Shown: one piece after another, positions 35,973 through 43,685 of the stretch | Layout: each line of letters opens with the position of its first letter | Position numbering within the stretch: the first letter of the stretch is position 1 | Assembly (NCBI GenBank): GCA_020638495.1 | Contig: JACKIN010000013.1 | Location: 1-64,000 of the forward strand | Length of the DNA: 64,000 nucleotides | Direction of reading: 5' to 3' | DNA from: Geminicoccaceae bacterium | GTDB lineage: Bacteria; Pseudomonadota; Alphaproteobacteria; Geminicoccales; Geminicoccaceae | The notes under the pieces: generated by a model | The model's input: only the letters and a program-made list of their open reading frames with translations | Databases searched by the model: none | What the model was told of the DNA's origin: nothing | Made by a program: the position numbers and the translations under genes

Positions 35973-37151
35973 ATGCGCATCGAAGCCGTCGATCTCTTCT
36001 ACGTCGCCATGCCGGAGGTCACCGATGCCGGCGACGGCAGCCAGGATGCGCTCCTGGTGCGCGTCGCCGCCGGCGGGCTCACCGGCTGGGGCGAATGCGA
36101 GGCCTCGCCTTTGCCGTCGATCGCCGCCTTCGTCTGCCCGAAGTCGCACGGCGCCTGCAAGCCGATCGCCGATTCGGTGCTGGGCCAGTCGGTCGAGACG
36201 CCGGCCGATATCGCACGGATTGCCCACACCATCGCCTGGGACAGCATGGACCTGCTGCAGGCGCCGCATACCTGGTCCGGCATCGAGATGGCGCTCTGGG
36301 ATCTCATCGGCAAGGCGCGCGGCGAGCCGGTCTGGCGGCTCCTGGGCTATGACCGGGCGCATCCCAAGACCCCTTATGCCTCGCAGCTCTGGGGCGACAC
36401 GCCGCAGGAGACGCGCGACGCCTGCCAAGCACAGATCGCGGCCGGCTTCCGCGCCGTCAAGTGCGGCTGGGGCCCCTTCGGCCGCGGCACCCTGCAGGAC
36501 GACGTCGACCAGCTCCACGCCGCCCGCGAGGGTCTCGGGCCGGAAGGCATCCTGCTCGTCGATGCCGGCGCCATCTTCGGCGAGGACATCGAGGCCGCCG
36601 CCGCCCGCCTGCCGGCGCTCGAGGCGGTGAACGCCACCTGGTACGAGGAGCCGGTCGCCGGCATGGCCTACGAAGCCTATGCCGCCATCGGTGCTCGAAG
36701 CTCGAAGGTGCGGCTCGCCGGCGGCGAGGCCGCCCACAATCTCTTCATGGCCCGCCACACCATCGACTACGGCAAGGTCGGCTACGTCCAGATCGACTGC
36801 GGCCGGATCGGCGGCATCGGCCCGGCCAAGGCGGTGGCCGAGCACGCGGTGGCCAGGGGCGTCACCTACGTGAACCACACCTTCACCTCGAACCTCGCCC
36901 TCTCGGCCTCGCTGCAGCCGTTCGCCGGGCTCGAGGATCATCGCATCTGCGAATTCCCGGTGCATACGCGGCCCGTCGCCAAGGCGTTCTGCGCCACCCG
37001 CATCGAGCCGGACGCCCGTGGCCTGATCCACGTGCCGGACGCCCCGGGCCTCGGCGTCGCCATCGACCCGAAGGGCATCAGGGACTACCTCCTCGACGTC
37101 GAGATCAGGGTCGGCGGCCGGACCCTCTACAGCACGCCATCGCCAGACTGA
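35973..37151 (+). CDS. Mandelate racemase/muconate lactonizing enzyme family protein 2
   Basis: A 392-residue enolase-superfamily enzyme, clearly different from its neighbour at 34759. Barrel motifs include FRAVKCGWGPFG with the strand-two Lys, LLVDAGAIFG, TWYEEPVAG and LAGGEAAHNLFM as metal-ligand strands, and YVNHTFTSNLALS near residue 310. The acid/base residues differ from classical mandelate racemase, so it belongs to another subgroup and may be a dehydratase or epimerase. The start ATG is at 35973. RraA-like gene follows after 11 nt. Confidence 0.88.
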   Translation: MRIEAVDLFYVAMPEVTDAGDGSQDALLVRVAAGGLTGWGECEASPLPSIAAFVCPKSHGACKPIADSVLGQSVETPADIARIAHTIAWDSMDLLQAPHTWSGIEMALWDLIGKARGEPVWRLLGYDRAHPKTPYASQLWGDTPQETRDACQAQIAAGFRAVKCGWGPFGRGTLQDDVDQLHAAREGLGPEGILLVDAGAIFGEDIEAAAARLPALEAVNATWYEEPVAGMAYEAYAAIGARSSKVRLAGGEAAHNLFMARHTIDYGKVGYVQIDCGRIGGIGPAKAVAEHAVARGVTYVNHTFTSNLALSASLQPFAGLEDHRICEFPVHTRPVAKAFCATRIEPDARGLIHVPDAPGLGVAIDPKGIRDYLLDVEIRVGGRTLYSTPSPD

Positions 37152-37162
37152 CCGGAGCCGCC

Positions 37163-37828
37163 ATGAGCAAGAGCCCGACCGCCAAGAGCCCGACCGAGCG
37201 CCTCGAAGCCTGCTACACCGGCATCATCCACGACGTGATGCGGGCCATGGGGCTGAAGGGCTTCGTCCTGCCGCCCGAGATCCGCCCGCTCTTCCCCGAG
37301 CAGAAGCTCGCCGGCCCCATCTTCACCGTGAAGGGCAGGGTCGACGAGACCGCCGACGCCCACACCACGCTCCTCGAATGGACCGGCCTCCTCGCCGAGG
37401 CCAAGCCCGGCCACGTCGTCGTCTGCGAGGCGAACAACACCGTCACGGCGATGATGGGCGAGCTCTCCGCCGAGACGCTGCAATATCGCGGGGTCAGGGG
37501 CTACATCGTCGACGGCGCCTGCCGCGACGTCGACTTCATCCTGAAGATCGGCTTCCCCGTCTGCTTCACCCACTACACGCCGCGCGATATCGTCGCCTAC
37601 TGGCGCCCCGACGGCTTCGAGGTGCCGATCCGCATCGGCGATGTCGACATCGAGCCCGGCGACTACGTCCTGGCCGACCGCGACGGCATCGTCGTCATCC
37701 CGCAGGGCCGGATCCTGGAGGTGCTCGACGCCGCCGAGAAGGCGATCGCCACCGAGAACAAGGTCAGGACGGCCATCCTCGAAGGCGTCGACCCGCGCGA
37801 GGCCTATCTCCTCTACGGCAAGTTCTGA
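37163..37828 (+). CDS. RraA-family aldolase-like protein
   Basis: A 221-residue member of the RraA/HMG aldolase (demethylmenaquinone methyltransferase-like) fold. Key segments are LAGPIFTVKGRVDETADAHT, AKPGHVVVCEANN, GELSAETLQYRGVRGYIVDGACRDVDFI containing the Arg and Asp of the metal/pyruvate-binding site, and GDYVLADRDGIVVIP. Enzymes of this fold cleave 4-hydroxy-4-methyl-2-oxoglutarate or similar 2-oxo acids to pyruvate. As the last gene after two dehydratase-like enzymes, it is well placed to split a keto-deoxy acid. Confidence 0.88.
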   Translation: MSKSPTAKSPTERLEACYTGIIHDVMRAMGLKGFVLPPEIRPLFPEQKLAGPIFTVKGRVDETADAHTTLLEWTGLLAEAKPGHVVVCEANNTVTAMMGELSAETLQYRGVRGYIVDGACRDVDFILKIGFPVCFTHYTPRDIVAYWRPDGFEVPIRIGDVDIEPGDYVLADRDGIVVIPQGRILEVLDAAEKAIATENKVRTAILEGVDPREAYLLYGKF

Positions 37829-37841
37829 GCACGGCTGGCCC

Positions 37842-38174
37842 TTACTCGAAGATCGGCGCCAGCCGGGCGAGCACCTCCTCGACGATGGCATCGGGCACCC
37901 GCTCGAGCCGGCGACCGCCACGCGCCTGCAGGTCGAGCGCCCTAGGCTGGTCGCAGCGCACGATGCCCGTCGTCTGCGTCCCGGCGCCGGAAAGCGAGAC
38001 GGCAAAGCCGGCATTGCGGGCGAAGGCACCGCCGCTGGTGATCGGCAGGACGACCGGCACGCGCGTGACCTTGTTGAAGGAAGCGGGTGAGACGACCAGC
38101 ACCGGCCGGCGCCCCTGCTGCTCGTGGCCGAGGCTCGGGTCGAGCGCCACCAGATAGATGTCGCCGCGCTCCAT
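37842..38174 (-). CDS. PemK/MazF-family toxin
   Basis: A 110-residue endoribonuclease toxin. It starts MERGDIYLVALDPSLGHEQQ, followed by GRRPVLVVSPASFN and RVPVVLPITSGG, the MazF/PemK fold signature, and ends in a helix IVEEVLARLAPIFE. The ATG at 38174 overlaps the antitoxin stop by one base (TGATG), which fixes the start. It should cleave mRNA when free and be blocked by the upstream AbrB-type antitoxin. Confidence 0.92.
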   Translation of the reverse strand: MERGDIYLVALDPSLGHEQQGRRPVLVVSPASFNKVTRVPVVLPITSGGAFARNAGFAVSLSGAGTQTTGIVRCDQPRALDLQARGGRRLERVPDAIVEEVLARLAPIFE

Positions 38175-38431
38175 CAGAGAAGCTCGTTGCCGACCGGCCC
38201 CGTCTCCAGCCATTCACGCTCGTCGCCGGCCGGCTCGGCCGCCGCGTCGCACGCCGCCAGCAACTCGTCGAGCGTGTAGCGCCGGCGCGGCCGGGGCTCG
38301 ACGATCAGGCGCCCGTCGTCGATCGTGACGCCGACCGTCGCACCGGCGCGCAGCTCCAAAAGATCGAGCAGGGCAGGAGGCACAGCCAGCATCGTCGAGC
38401 CCCCGACCTTGCGCAGCTTCGTCGTGTGCAT
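38174..38431 (-). CDS. MazE/AbrB-type antitoxin
   Basis: An 85-residue antitoxin with an N-terminal swapped-hairpin AbrB DNA-binding domain (KLRKVGGSTMLAVPPALLDL, GATVGVTIDDGRLIVEPRPR) and a C-terminal toxin-binding tail rich in Glu and Trp. It precedes the PemK-type toxin with a one-base overlap. A perfect inverted repeat lies six bases before its start codon and is probably its own operator. Confidence 0.9.
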   Translation of the reverse strand: MHTTKLRKVGGSTMLAVPPALLDLLELRAGATVGVTIDDGRLIVEPRPRRRYTLDELLAACDAAAEPAGDEREWLETGPVGNELL

Positions 38432-38436
38432 GTGTC

Positions 38437-38457
38437 ACTCCAGAATTATACTGGAGT
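38437..38457. promoter_or_regulatory. Probable autoregulatory operator of the toxin-antitoxin operon
   Basis: ACTCCAG (38437-38443) and CTGGAGT (38451-38457) form a perfect 7-bp inverted repeat around the AT-rich spacer AATTATA, directly upstream of the antitoxin ATG at 38431. Both the position and the symmetry fit an AbrB-type autorepressor. The AT-rich centre may also be the -10 box. Confidence 0.65.
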
Positions 38458-38547
38458 ATAACACAAACCTCTGGCGACGCCATCCGCCATGAACTCTGCT
38501 ATGGGCGTCGCCGCGTCCCGCCGCTACCGCCCGGAAGAGCGCCATCG

Positions 38548-39732
38548 ATGCACTACCGCTGGGTCGTCCTTGCCGTCCTCTTCCTCGCCCGGACGTCCAT
38601 GGCGTTCCAGTTCCAGTCGGTGGCGGCCCTCGCACCGCTGGTGGCCGCGGACCATGGCGCCAGCCTCGCCGATATCGGGCTGCTGATCGGGCTCTATTTC
38701 GCACCCGGCATCGTCATCGCGATCCCGGGCGGCGCCATTGCGCGGCTGCTGGGCGACCGCCGGGTGCTCGCCGGCGGCATGGTCCTGATGCTCGCAGGCG
38801 GCCTCCTCCCGGCCCTGTCGGGAAGCTGGGACGCGCTCGTCGCCGGCCGCCTGATCGCCGGCATCGGCGGGGTCGTCCTCAACGTGCAGCTCGCGAAGAT
38901 GCTGACCGACTGGTTCCTTGGCCGCGAGATCGCGACCGCCATGGCGGTGCTCATCAATGCCTGGCCCATCGGCATCGCCACGGCCCTCCTGGTGCTGCCG
39001 GCCATGGCCGACCCCGGCAACCTCGCACCCGCCTGGCTCACGGTCCTGGCATTGGTCGCTCTCGGCTTCGCCCTCTTCCTCCTCGCCTGGCGGGCACCGC
39101 CCGCAGCATCGGCGAACGAGGCCGGCGCCGGTCGCGCCGTTGCCTTGCCGCTCGTCGCCCTCTCGCTCGCCGGGGCCGTCTGGGCGCTCTACAACGGTGC
39201 CCTCGTCATGGTCTTCGGCTTCGGGCCGACGCTGCTCAGCGAGCGCGGCTGGCCACTTGCGGAAGCGAGCTCGACCACCAGCATCGTCCTCTGGCTGATG
39301 GTGGTCTCGGTGCCGCTCGGCGGCCTCCTCGCCGATCGCAGCGGTCGCCGCGACACCGTCCTTGCCCTCGGCCTCGCCGGCTTCGCCCTTCTCCTGGTCG
39401 CCGCCGCGCTCGCCCCGCTCCGGGCGGTGCCGGCGATCTTCGTCGGCCTCGGCCTCGTCTCGGGCATCTCCGGCGGGCCGATCCTGAGCCTGCCGTCGCT
39501 CGTCCTCCGCCCGGAGACCCGAGCACTCGGCATGGGAGTCTTCTTCACCTTCTCCTACCTCGCGCTCATGGTCTCGCCGACCCTCGGCGGCTGGCTCGCC
39601 GAACGCACGGGGGACGCGGGCACCGCCTTCGTCCTGGGGGCGGCGATGCTGGTGCTCGGTCTCGCCGCCCTCGGGCTCTTCCGGCGAGACGTCGGCAGAG
39701 CCGCTACTGCAGCGCCACGCCCTCGATCGTGA
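38548..39732 (+). CDS. MFS transporter
   Basis: A 394-residue major facilitator superfamily protein with twelve hydrophobic segments. It resembles the CynX/NimT-like group: FQFQSVAALAPLVAADHGAS near the start, then LYFAPGIVIAIPGGAIARLLGDRR with the loop 2-3 motif, and VPLGGLLADRSGRR in the second half. The substrate is unknown. Its last 29 bases overlap the convergent dioxygenase gene, an arrangement that leaves no room for a separate terminator between them. Confidence 0.88.
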   Translation: MHYRWVVLAVLFLARTSMAFQFQSVAALAPLVAADHGASLADIGLLIGLYFAPGIVIAIPGGAIARLLGDRRVLAGGMVLMLAGGLLPALSGSWDALVAGRLIAGIGGVVLNVQLAKMLTDWFLGREIATAMAVLINAWPIGIATALLVLPAMADPGNLAPAWLTVLALVALGFALFLLAWRAPPAASANEAGAGRAVALPLVALSLAGAVWALYNGALVMVFGFGPTLLSERGWPLAEASSTTSIVLWLMVVSVPLGGLLADRSGRRDTVLALGLAGFALLLVAAALAPLRAVPAIFVGLGLVSGISGGPILSLPSLVLRPETRALGMGVFFTFSYLALMVSPTLGGWLAERTGDAGTAFVLGAAMLVLGLAALGLFRRDVGRAATAAPRPRS

Positions 39733-40543
39733 TCCGGTGCATCAGCCGGCGCTCGCCCTGGTAGTCGTTGACGGCGTAGTGCCAGGTGCTGCGGTTGTCC
39801 CAGACCGCGATCGAGCCCGGCTGCCAGCGAAAGCGGCAGGTGAACTCCGGCCTCGAGCCGTGCTCGTAGAGGAAGCCCAGCAGCGCCGCGCTCTCGTCCG
39901 GGTTCCAGCCCTCGATGCCGGTGGTGAAGCTGCGGTTGACGTAGAGCGCCTTGCGGCCGGTATCCGGGTGGCGGATCACCACGGGATGCACGACGTCCTG
40001 GGTCGCGGCCTCGGTGTTGCGCAGCCGGCTGGCGAGGTCGCTGCCGTGATAGGGCGCCTCGGGGCCGAAGACGTGGCGGCTGCTGTGCCGGGCGCGCAGG
40101 GTCTCGAGCGTCCGCTTGAGGCCGTCCGAGAGCGCCTCGTAGGCGAGGTGCATGCTGGCGAACATCGTGTCGCCGCCGCGGCTCGGCACCTCGCGGGCGA
40201 GCAGCACCGAGCCCATGGCCGGCTTCTCGTCATAGGAATGGTCGGTGTGCCAGATGTCGCCGATGTTCCTCTTCTGCTCCGGCTCCTTCCTGACCTCGGC
40301 GATCTCCGGGTGGCCGTCGACCGGGGTGAAGAAGCGGTTGACGACGATCGGCCCGAAGCTCCGGGCGAAGGCGATGTGCTGCTCCGGCGTGATCTTCTGG
40401 CCGCGCAGGAAGATGACCGAATGCTGGCCGAGGGCGCCCCGGATGTCGGCCGCGTCCGCGTCGGCGAGCGGTCGCGCCAGGTCCACGCCGCGGATCTCGG
40501 CACCCAGCGACCCGGCAATGGGCTCGATCTCGATTCCACTCAT
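39704..40543 (-). CDS. TauD/TfdA-family dioxygenase
   Basis: A 279-residue Fe(II)/2-oxoglutarate dioxygenase of the TauD/TfdA class. The metal ligands are H99 and D101 in IWHTDHSY and H254 in STWHYAVNDY, with the 2-oxoglutarate-binding Arg in GERRLMHRITIEG. The N-terminal IAGSLGAEIRGVDLARPL is typical of the family. These enzymes release sulfite, chlorophenol or similar groups by hydroxylation; here the target is unknown. It overlaps the enolase-type gene upstream by ATGA. Confidence 0.9.
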   Translation of the reverse strand: MSGIEIEPIAGSLGAEIRGVDLARPLADADAADIRGALGQHSVIFLRGQKITPEQHIAFARSFGPIVVNRFFTPVDGHPEIAEVRKEPEQKRNIGDIWHTDHSYDEKPAMGSVLLAREVPSRGGDTMFASMHLAYEALSDGLKRTLETLRARHSSRHVFGPEAPYHGSDLASRLRNTEAATQDVVHPVVIRHPDTGRKALYVNRSFTTGIEGWNPDESAALLGFLYEHGSRPEFTCRFRWQPGSIAVWDNRSTWHYAVNDYQGERRLMHRITIEGVALQ

Positions 40544-41709
40544 GCCTCGTTCTCCCGTCGTGGCTTGAAGCCCGTCCCCCAGGTGACGTACTCGCCGTCA
40601 CGCAGATAGGCCTCGTGGTACATTTGCAGCTTGGCCTCGTCGATCTCGATCCCGAGCCCCGGCCCCTCGATCAGCCCCCAGCTCGGCCCGTCCATGATCG
40701 GAATCCGCTCGACCAGGATGTCGTCCCGCATCATCTGCGCCGTCTGCTGGTGGCCCTGGCACGCATTGGGCAGCGTGAGCAGGAGATGCTGGCTCGCCGC
40801 CGCGGCGATGCCGTGCTCGCCATGGGTGTGCTTGCAGACCTGCTGGCCCTGGAGATGCGCCGCCCGGGCGACGGACTGGAAGCGCCGGAGCGAGCCGACC
40901 CAGGACGGGCCAAGACAGAGATAATCGGCAGCGCGGCTCTGGATGATCCGCACCGCATCCGCCTCCCGCCAGAGCCCCTCATTGGCGCAGAGCGGCACCG
41001 CCACCCGTCCCTTCAGCTCGATCATTCCCTCCACCGGGTCGATCGGCACCGGCGCCTCGGCGAAGTCGAGCCCCACCAGCCCGTCCCAGCGCGCCAGCAG
41101 CCGGGCGGCTTCGGGCAGGGTCCAGGACTGGTTGGCGTCGATGCGGATCCGGCCCTCCGGGCCGATGGCGTCGCGAAGGGCCTGCAGCATCGCCTCCTCG
41201 CGCACCGCGTCGATGCCGACCTTGAGATAGAAGACCGAATAGCCGAGCCGCCGCCCCGCCGCACCCTGCGCCGCCACGGCGTCGGGCTCGCCCCATTCCA
41301 GATAGAAGAAATAGTCGACGCTCTGCCGCAAGGCGCCGCCGAAGAGTCGCCAGAGCGGCTGGCCCACCGCTTTGCCGCAGATGTCCCAGAGCGCCATGTC
41401 GATCCCGGCAAAGGCGAAATTGCCGGTCATCGCCTGGAACTGCCAGTTGCCGGCGACCAGGTAGTCCCGAAAGATCGCCTCCTGGTCCCAGGGATCACGG
41501 CCCAGAAGGAAGGGCTCGGCGGCCCGGGCCGCCGCCACGATGCTCTCCGTGTCGCCCGGCGCCACGCACTCGCCCCAGCCGACGAGGCCGTCATCGGTCG
41601 TGAGCCTCACCACCACGTCCGAGACACCGCCCCGGTTGATGATCGAGCTCGTCTCGTTGCGCACGTAGGCGATGCTCAAGGGGTAGACGTCGAGCCGGCT
41701 GATCTTCAT
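40540..41709 (-). CDS. Mandelate racemase/muconate lactonizing enzyme family protein 3
   Basis: A 389-residue enolase-superfamily enzyme. The barrel motifs are YLKVGID on strand two, RIDANQSW, LDFAEAPVP and PLCANEGLW as metal ligand strands, and the base-His region KHTHGEHGIAAAA. It resembles acid-sugar dehydratases and cycloisomerases without fitting one of them clearly. Its ATG at 41709 lies five bases after an ATG that belongs to a repeated permease 3' end, and its ATGA stop overlaps the dioxygenase start. Before the insertion at 41712-42715 it directly followed the permease gene. Confidence 0.88.
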   Translation of the reverse strand: MKISRLDVYPLSIAYVRNETSSIINRGGVSDVVVRLTTDDGLVGWGECVAPGDTESIVAAARAAEPFLLGRDPWDQEAIFRDYLVAGNWQFQAMTGNFAFAGIDMALWDICGKAVGQPLWRLFGGALRQSVDYFFYLEWGEPDAVAAQGAAGRRLGYSVFYLKVGIDAVREEAMLQALRDAIGPEGRIRIDANQSWTLPEAARLLARWDGLVGLDFAEAPVPIDPVEGMIELKGRVAVPLCANEGLWREADAVRIIQSRAADYLCLGPSWVGSLRRFQSVARAAHLQGQQVCKHTHGEHGIAAAASQHLLLTLPNACQGHQQTAQMMRDDILVERIPIMDGPSWGLIEGPGLGIEIDEAKLQMYHEAYLRDGEYVTWGTGFKPRRENEA

Positions 41710-41711
41710 CG

Positions 41712-41764
41712 CATCCCTACTTCACCACCGCCACCTTGCTCCGGTCCATGGTCAGCGCCACGGC
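41712..41764. repeat. 53-bp direct repeat, outer copy (orphan permease 3' end)
   Basis: This segment is identical to 42716-42768, exactly 1004 bp away. On the minus strand it encodes the last codons of the permease (AVALTMDRSKVAVVK and stop) followed by GGATG. Only the copy at 42716 is joined to the rest of the permease gene, so this one is a leftover or restored target. Confidence 0.95.
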
Positions 41765-42715
41765 GGCCCGACCGTGAATTTCTGGTTGTTGTGGGGCGCC
41801 TTGCGGCGGGTCCCGTGGTGAAGGTTGATCGGCTCCATGCTAGTTCTCGTTCAAGCCGAATCGCCGCGTGTGGAGCCGATCCTTCCACGTTCCCTCGAGT
41901 CCGATCACTTCGGCGGGCTCCATATCGGGCGACACCCGCTGCAAGATCGAATAGCGGAAGCTTGCAGGGTCGCGATTGCGGAGCTTCTTGTTGCCACCGT
42001 GAGCGGTCGACGCATAGTTCAGCCACCGACCGAGGATGTTGTCGCTTCCGTAAGCCGCACCAACGTAGCCCTTGCCGTCCGATTCGTCGAAGATGAAGTA
42101 AATGCCACGCCACTGCGACAGTGCTGACCTCCATCGCGATGGCAGAACCTTCAGCTCGTCCCAGGTCAATGTCAGTGTGTCCCAGTGGGGCATCTCGGCA
42201 TCCAGGGCGCTTTGCTCGAGGATCGACTCGACTGGAATGATGTTTCGTTCAGCCCACCGCCACCACGAGCGTTCAAGGCCGGGCCAGCCGACAATCAGTC
42301 GGCCCCTCCATTGTTGATAGAATTCGGTCAATTCGAGATCGAACCATAGAACGGCGTCGCGATCGCCGGTGAAGCCCTGGATGCCAAACGCCTTCATTTC
42401 CCGGTAGGCGGCGACATGCCAATACGCCTCATAGCCTAGCGGTCGCCAGCCGCCGCGCTCGTACAGCCCGATAAACAGCGCCTTCCCGGCCTGATGGCCA
42501 ATGAACGATGCGATGTGCGTCGCTTTTTGAAATGCACCCTCGACCTTCGGGTTCGTCTGCGTTTGCTGGTAGGCGTTGAACATCTCCGGACGTTCAGCGG
42601 CAAGCCAGGGCAACACCTTTCGGAGCTCGACCTCGAATGGGCGATGGCGGAGAACGAGGACATTCCCGGGGTCGATACCCTCCATGCGGAGGAGGTCGTT
42701 TAGCTGCACCGGAGC
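41712..42715 (-). mobile_element. Putative GIY-YIG homing or insertion unit, 1004 bp
   Basis: One 53-bp repeat copy (41712-41764), a 75-bp stretch (41765-41839) without a gene, and the GIY-YIG gene make a unit that would be removed exactly by recombination between the repeats, restoring permease-stop-GG-ATGCGATG-enolase. No terminal inverted repeats, transposase or integrase are present. Sampled lines within it have 33-38 G+C per 60 bases against about 42 in neighbouring transporter genes, suggesting a foreign origin. Interpretation as a mobile unit is inference. Confidence 0.55.
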
Positions 42716-42718
42716 CAT
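41840..42718 (-). CDS. GIY-YIG nuclease-like protein inserted in a transporter operon
   Basis: A 292-residue protein. Residues 203-290 look like a GIY-YIG nuclease domain: GIYFIF at 205, KGYVGAAYG at 216-224 in place of YIG, the conserved Arg in GRWLNY at 231, His240 in TAHGGNK, and the catalytic-type Glu275 in GLEGTWKDRLHTR. Residues 1-200 form a domain I cannot name, starting MAPVQLNDLLRMEGIDPGNV with LVLRHRP and QQTQTNPKVE. The ATG at 42718 lies two bases after the permease stop and belongs to the 53-bp repeat, so translation would be coupled to the permease. Composition is less GC-rich than its neighbours. Confidence 0.78.
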   Translation of the reverse strand: MAPVQLNDLLRMEGIDPGNVLVLRHRPFEVELRKVLPWLAAERPEMFNAYQQTQTNPKVEGAFQKATHIASFIGHQAGKALFIGLYERGGWRPLGYEAYWHVAAYREMKAFGIQGFTGDRDAVLWFDLELTEFYQQWRGRLIVGWPGLERSWWRWAERNIIPVESILEQSALDAEMPHWDTLTLTWDELKVLPSRWRSALSQWRGIYFIFDESDGKGYVGAAYGSDNILGRWLNYASTAHGGNKKLRNRDPASFRYSILQRVSPDMEPAEVIGLEGTWKDRLHTRRFGLNEN

Positions 42719-42768
42719 CCCTACTTCACCACCGCCACCTTGCTCCGGTCCATGGTCAGCGCCACGGC
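42716..42768. repeat. 53-bp direct repeat, inner copy (functional permease 3' end)
   Basis: Matches 41712-41764 at every base. It comprises the final 15 codons and stop of the permease gene at 42721 plus the start codon of the GIY-YIG gene. The match ends at 42769/41765. Confidence 0.95.
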
Positions 42769-43677
42769 AGCGACGAGGATCAGGCCGAAGACGATCTGCT
42801 GGGCGAAGACGGAAACGCCGAGGAACGTCATGCCGATGCGCACGACCGCGATGGTCAGCGCCCCGATGAACGTCTTCCAGATGCTGCCGACCCCGCCGGT
42901 GATGGCCGTGCCGCCGACGATGACGCAGGCGATGGCCGGCAGCAGGAACTCGTTGGCGAGGGTCGGCGAGCCCGAGCCGAGCCGCGCCCCCATGACCACC
43001 CCGGCGATCCCGGCCATGGTGCCCGAAAGGGCGAAGGCCAGGATCTTGACCCGGCCGACCGCGATGCCCGAGGCATGCACCGCCTGCTCCTGCGAGCCGA
43101 TCGCCCTGACGTAGCGGCCGAAGGGGGTGAGGGCGAGGACCCCGCCCAGCACCACCAGCACCACGAGGCCGACGACGATCTCGTGCGGCACGCCGAGGCT
43201 GCGGCCGGTGGCCCAGAAGAGCCAGGCGTCGCGGGCCTCGGCCGGGATCGGCACCGAGCGCGTGTCGGAGGCGATGTAGGCCACCGTCGTCATCACCCCG
43301 CTCACCGCCAGCGTGGCGATGAAGGAGGGGATGCGCAGCACCACGTAGACATAGCCCGAGAGCAGCCCCGAGAGGGCGCCGGCGAGCACCGCCACCGGCA
43401 CCGCGACGAAGCCGTATTGCGCCAGCATCGCCGCCACGATGCAGCTCGTCATCGACGCCACGGCCTGGATCGAAAGGTCGATGCAGCCGAGCATGATGAC
43501 GAACGTGACCCCGGACGCCATGAGGAAGAGCGTCATGGTGTCGGCGGTGACCACCAGGAGATTGGCCGGCGCGAGGAAGGTCGGCTCGATCGTTCCGACG
43601 ATCACGGTCAGCACGACGAGTGCCATGACCGGCAGGGCGTTCTGCACGCGGGCGCGGGAGAGGAGAGGGGTGGCCAT
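42721..43677 (-). CDS. Ribose-type ABC transporter permease 2
   Basis: A 318-residue inner-membrane permease of the RbsC/AraH (BPD_transp_2) family with about nine hydrophobic segments. Typical sequences are GVTFVIMLGCIDLSIQAVAS near residue 60, RYVRAIGSQEQAVHASGIAV near residue 160 and GGTAITGGVGSIWKTFIGAL near residue 255. It forms a pair with the permease at 45205 around the double ATPase at 43686. Its 3' end is the site of the GIY-YIG insertion; the coding sequence is intact thanks to the repeat. Confidence 0.92.
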   Translation of the reverse strand: MATPLLSRARVQNALPVMALVVLTVIVGTIEPTFLAPANLLVVTADTMTLFLMASGVTFVIMLGCIDLSIQAVASMTSCIVAAMLAQYGFVAVPVAVLAGALSGLLSGYVYVVLRIPSFIATLAVSGVMTTVAYIASDTRSVPIPAEARDAWLFWATGRSLGVPHEIVVGLVVLVVLGGVLALTPFGRYVRAIGSQEQAVHASGIAVGRVKILAFALSGTMAGIAGVVMGARLGSGSPTLANEFLLPAIACVIVGGTAITGGVGSIWKTFIGALTIAVVRIGMTFLGVSVFAQQIVFGLILVAAVALTMDRSKVAVVK

Positions 43678-43685
43678 GGCGTCGC

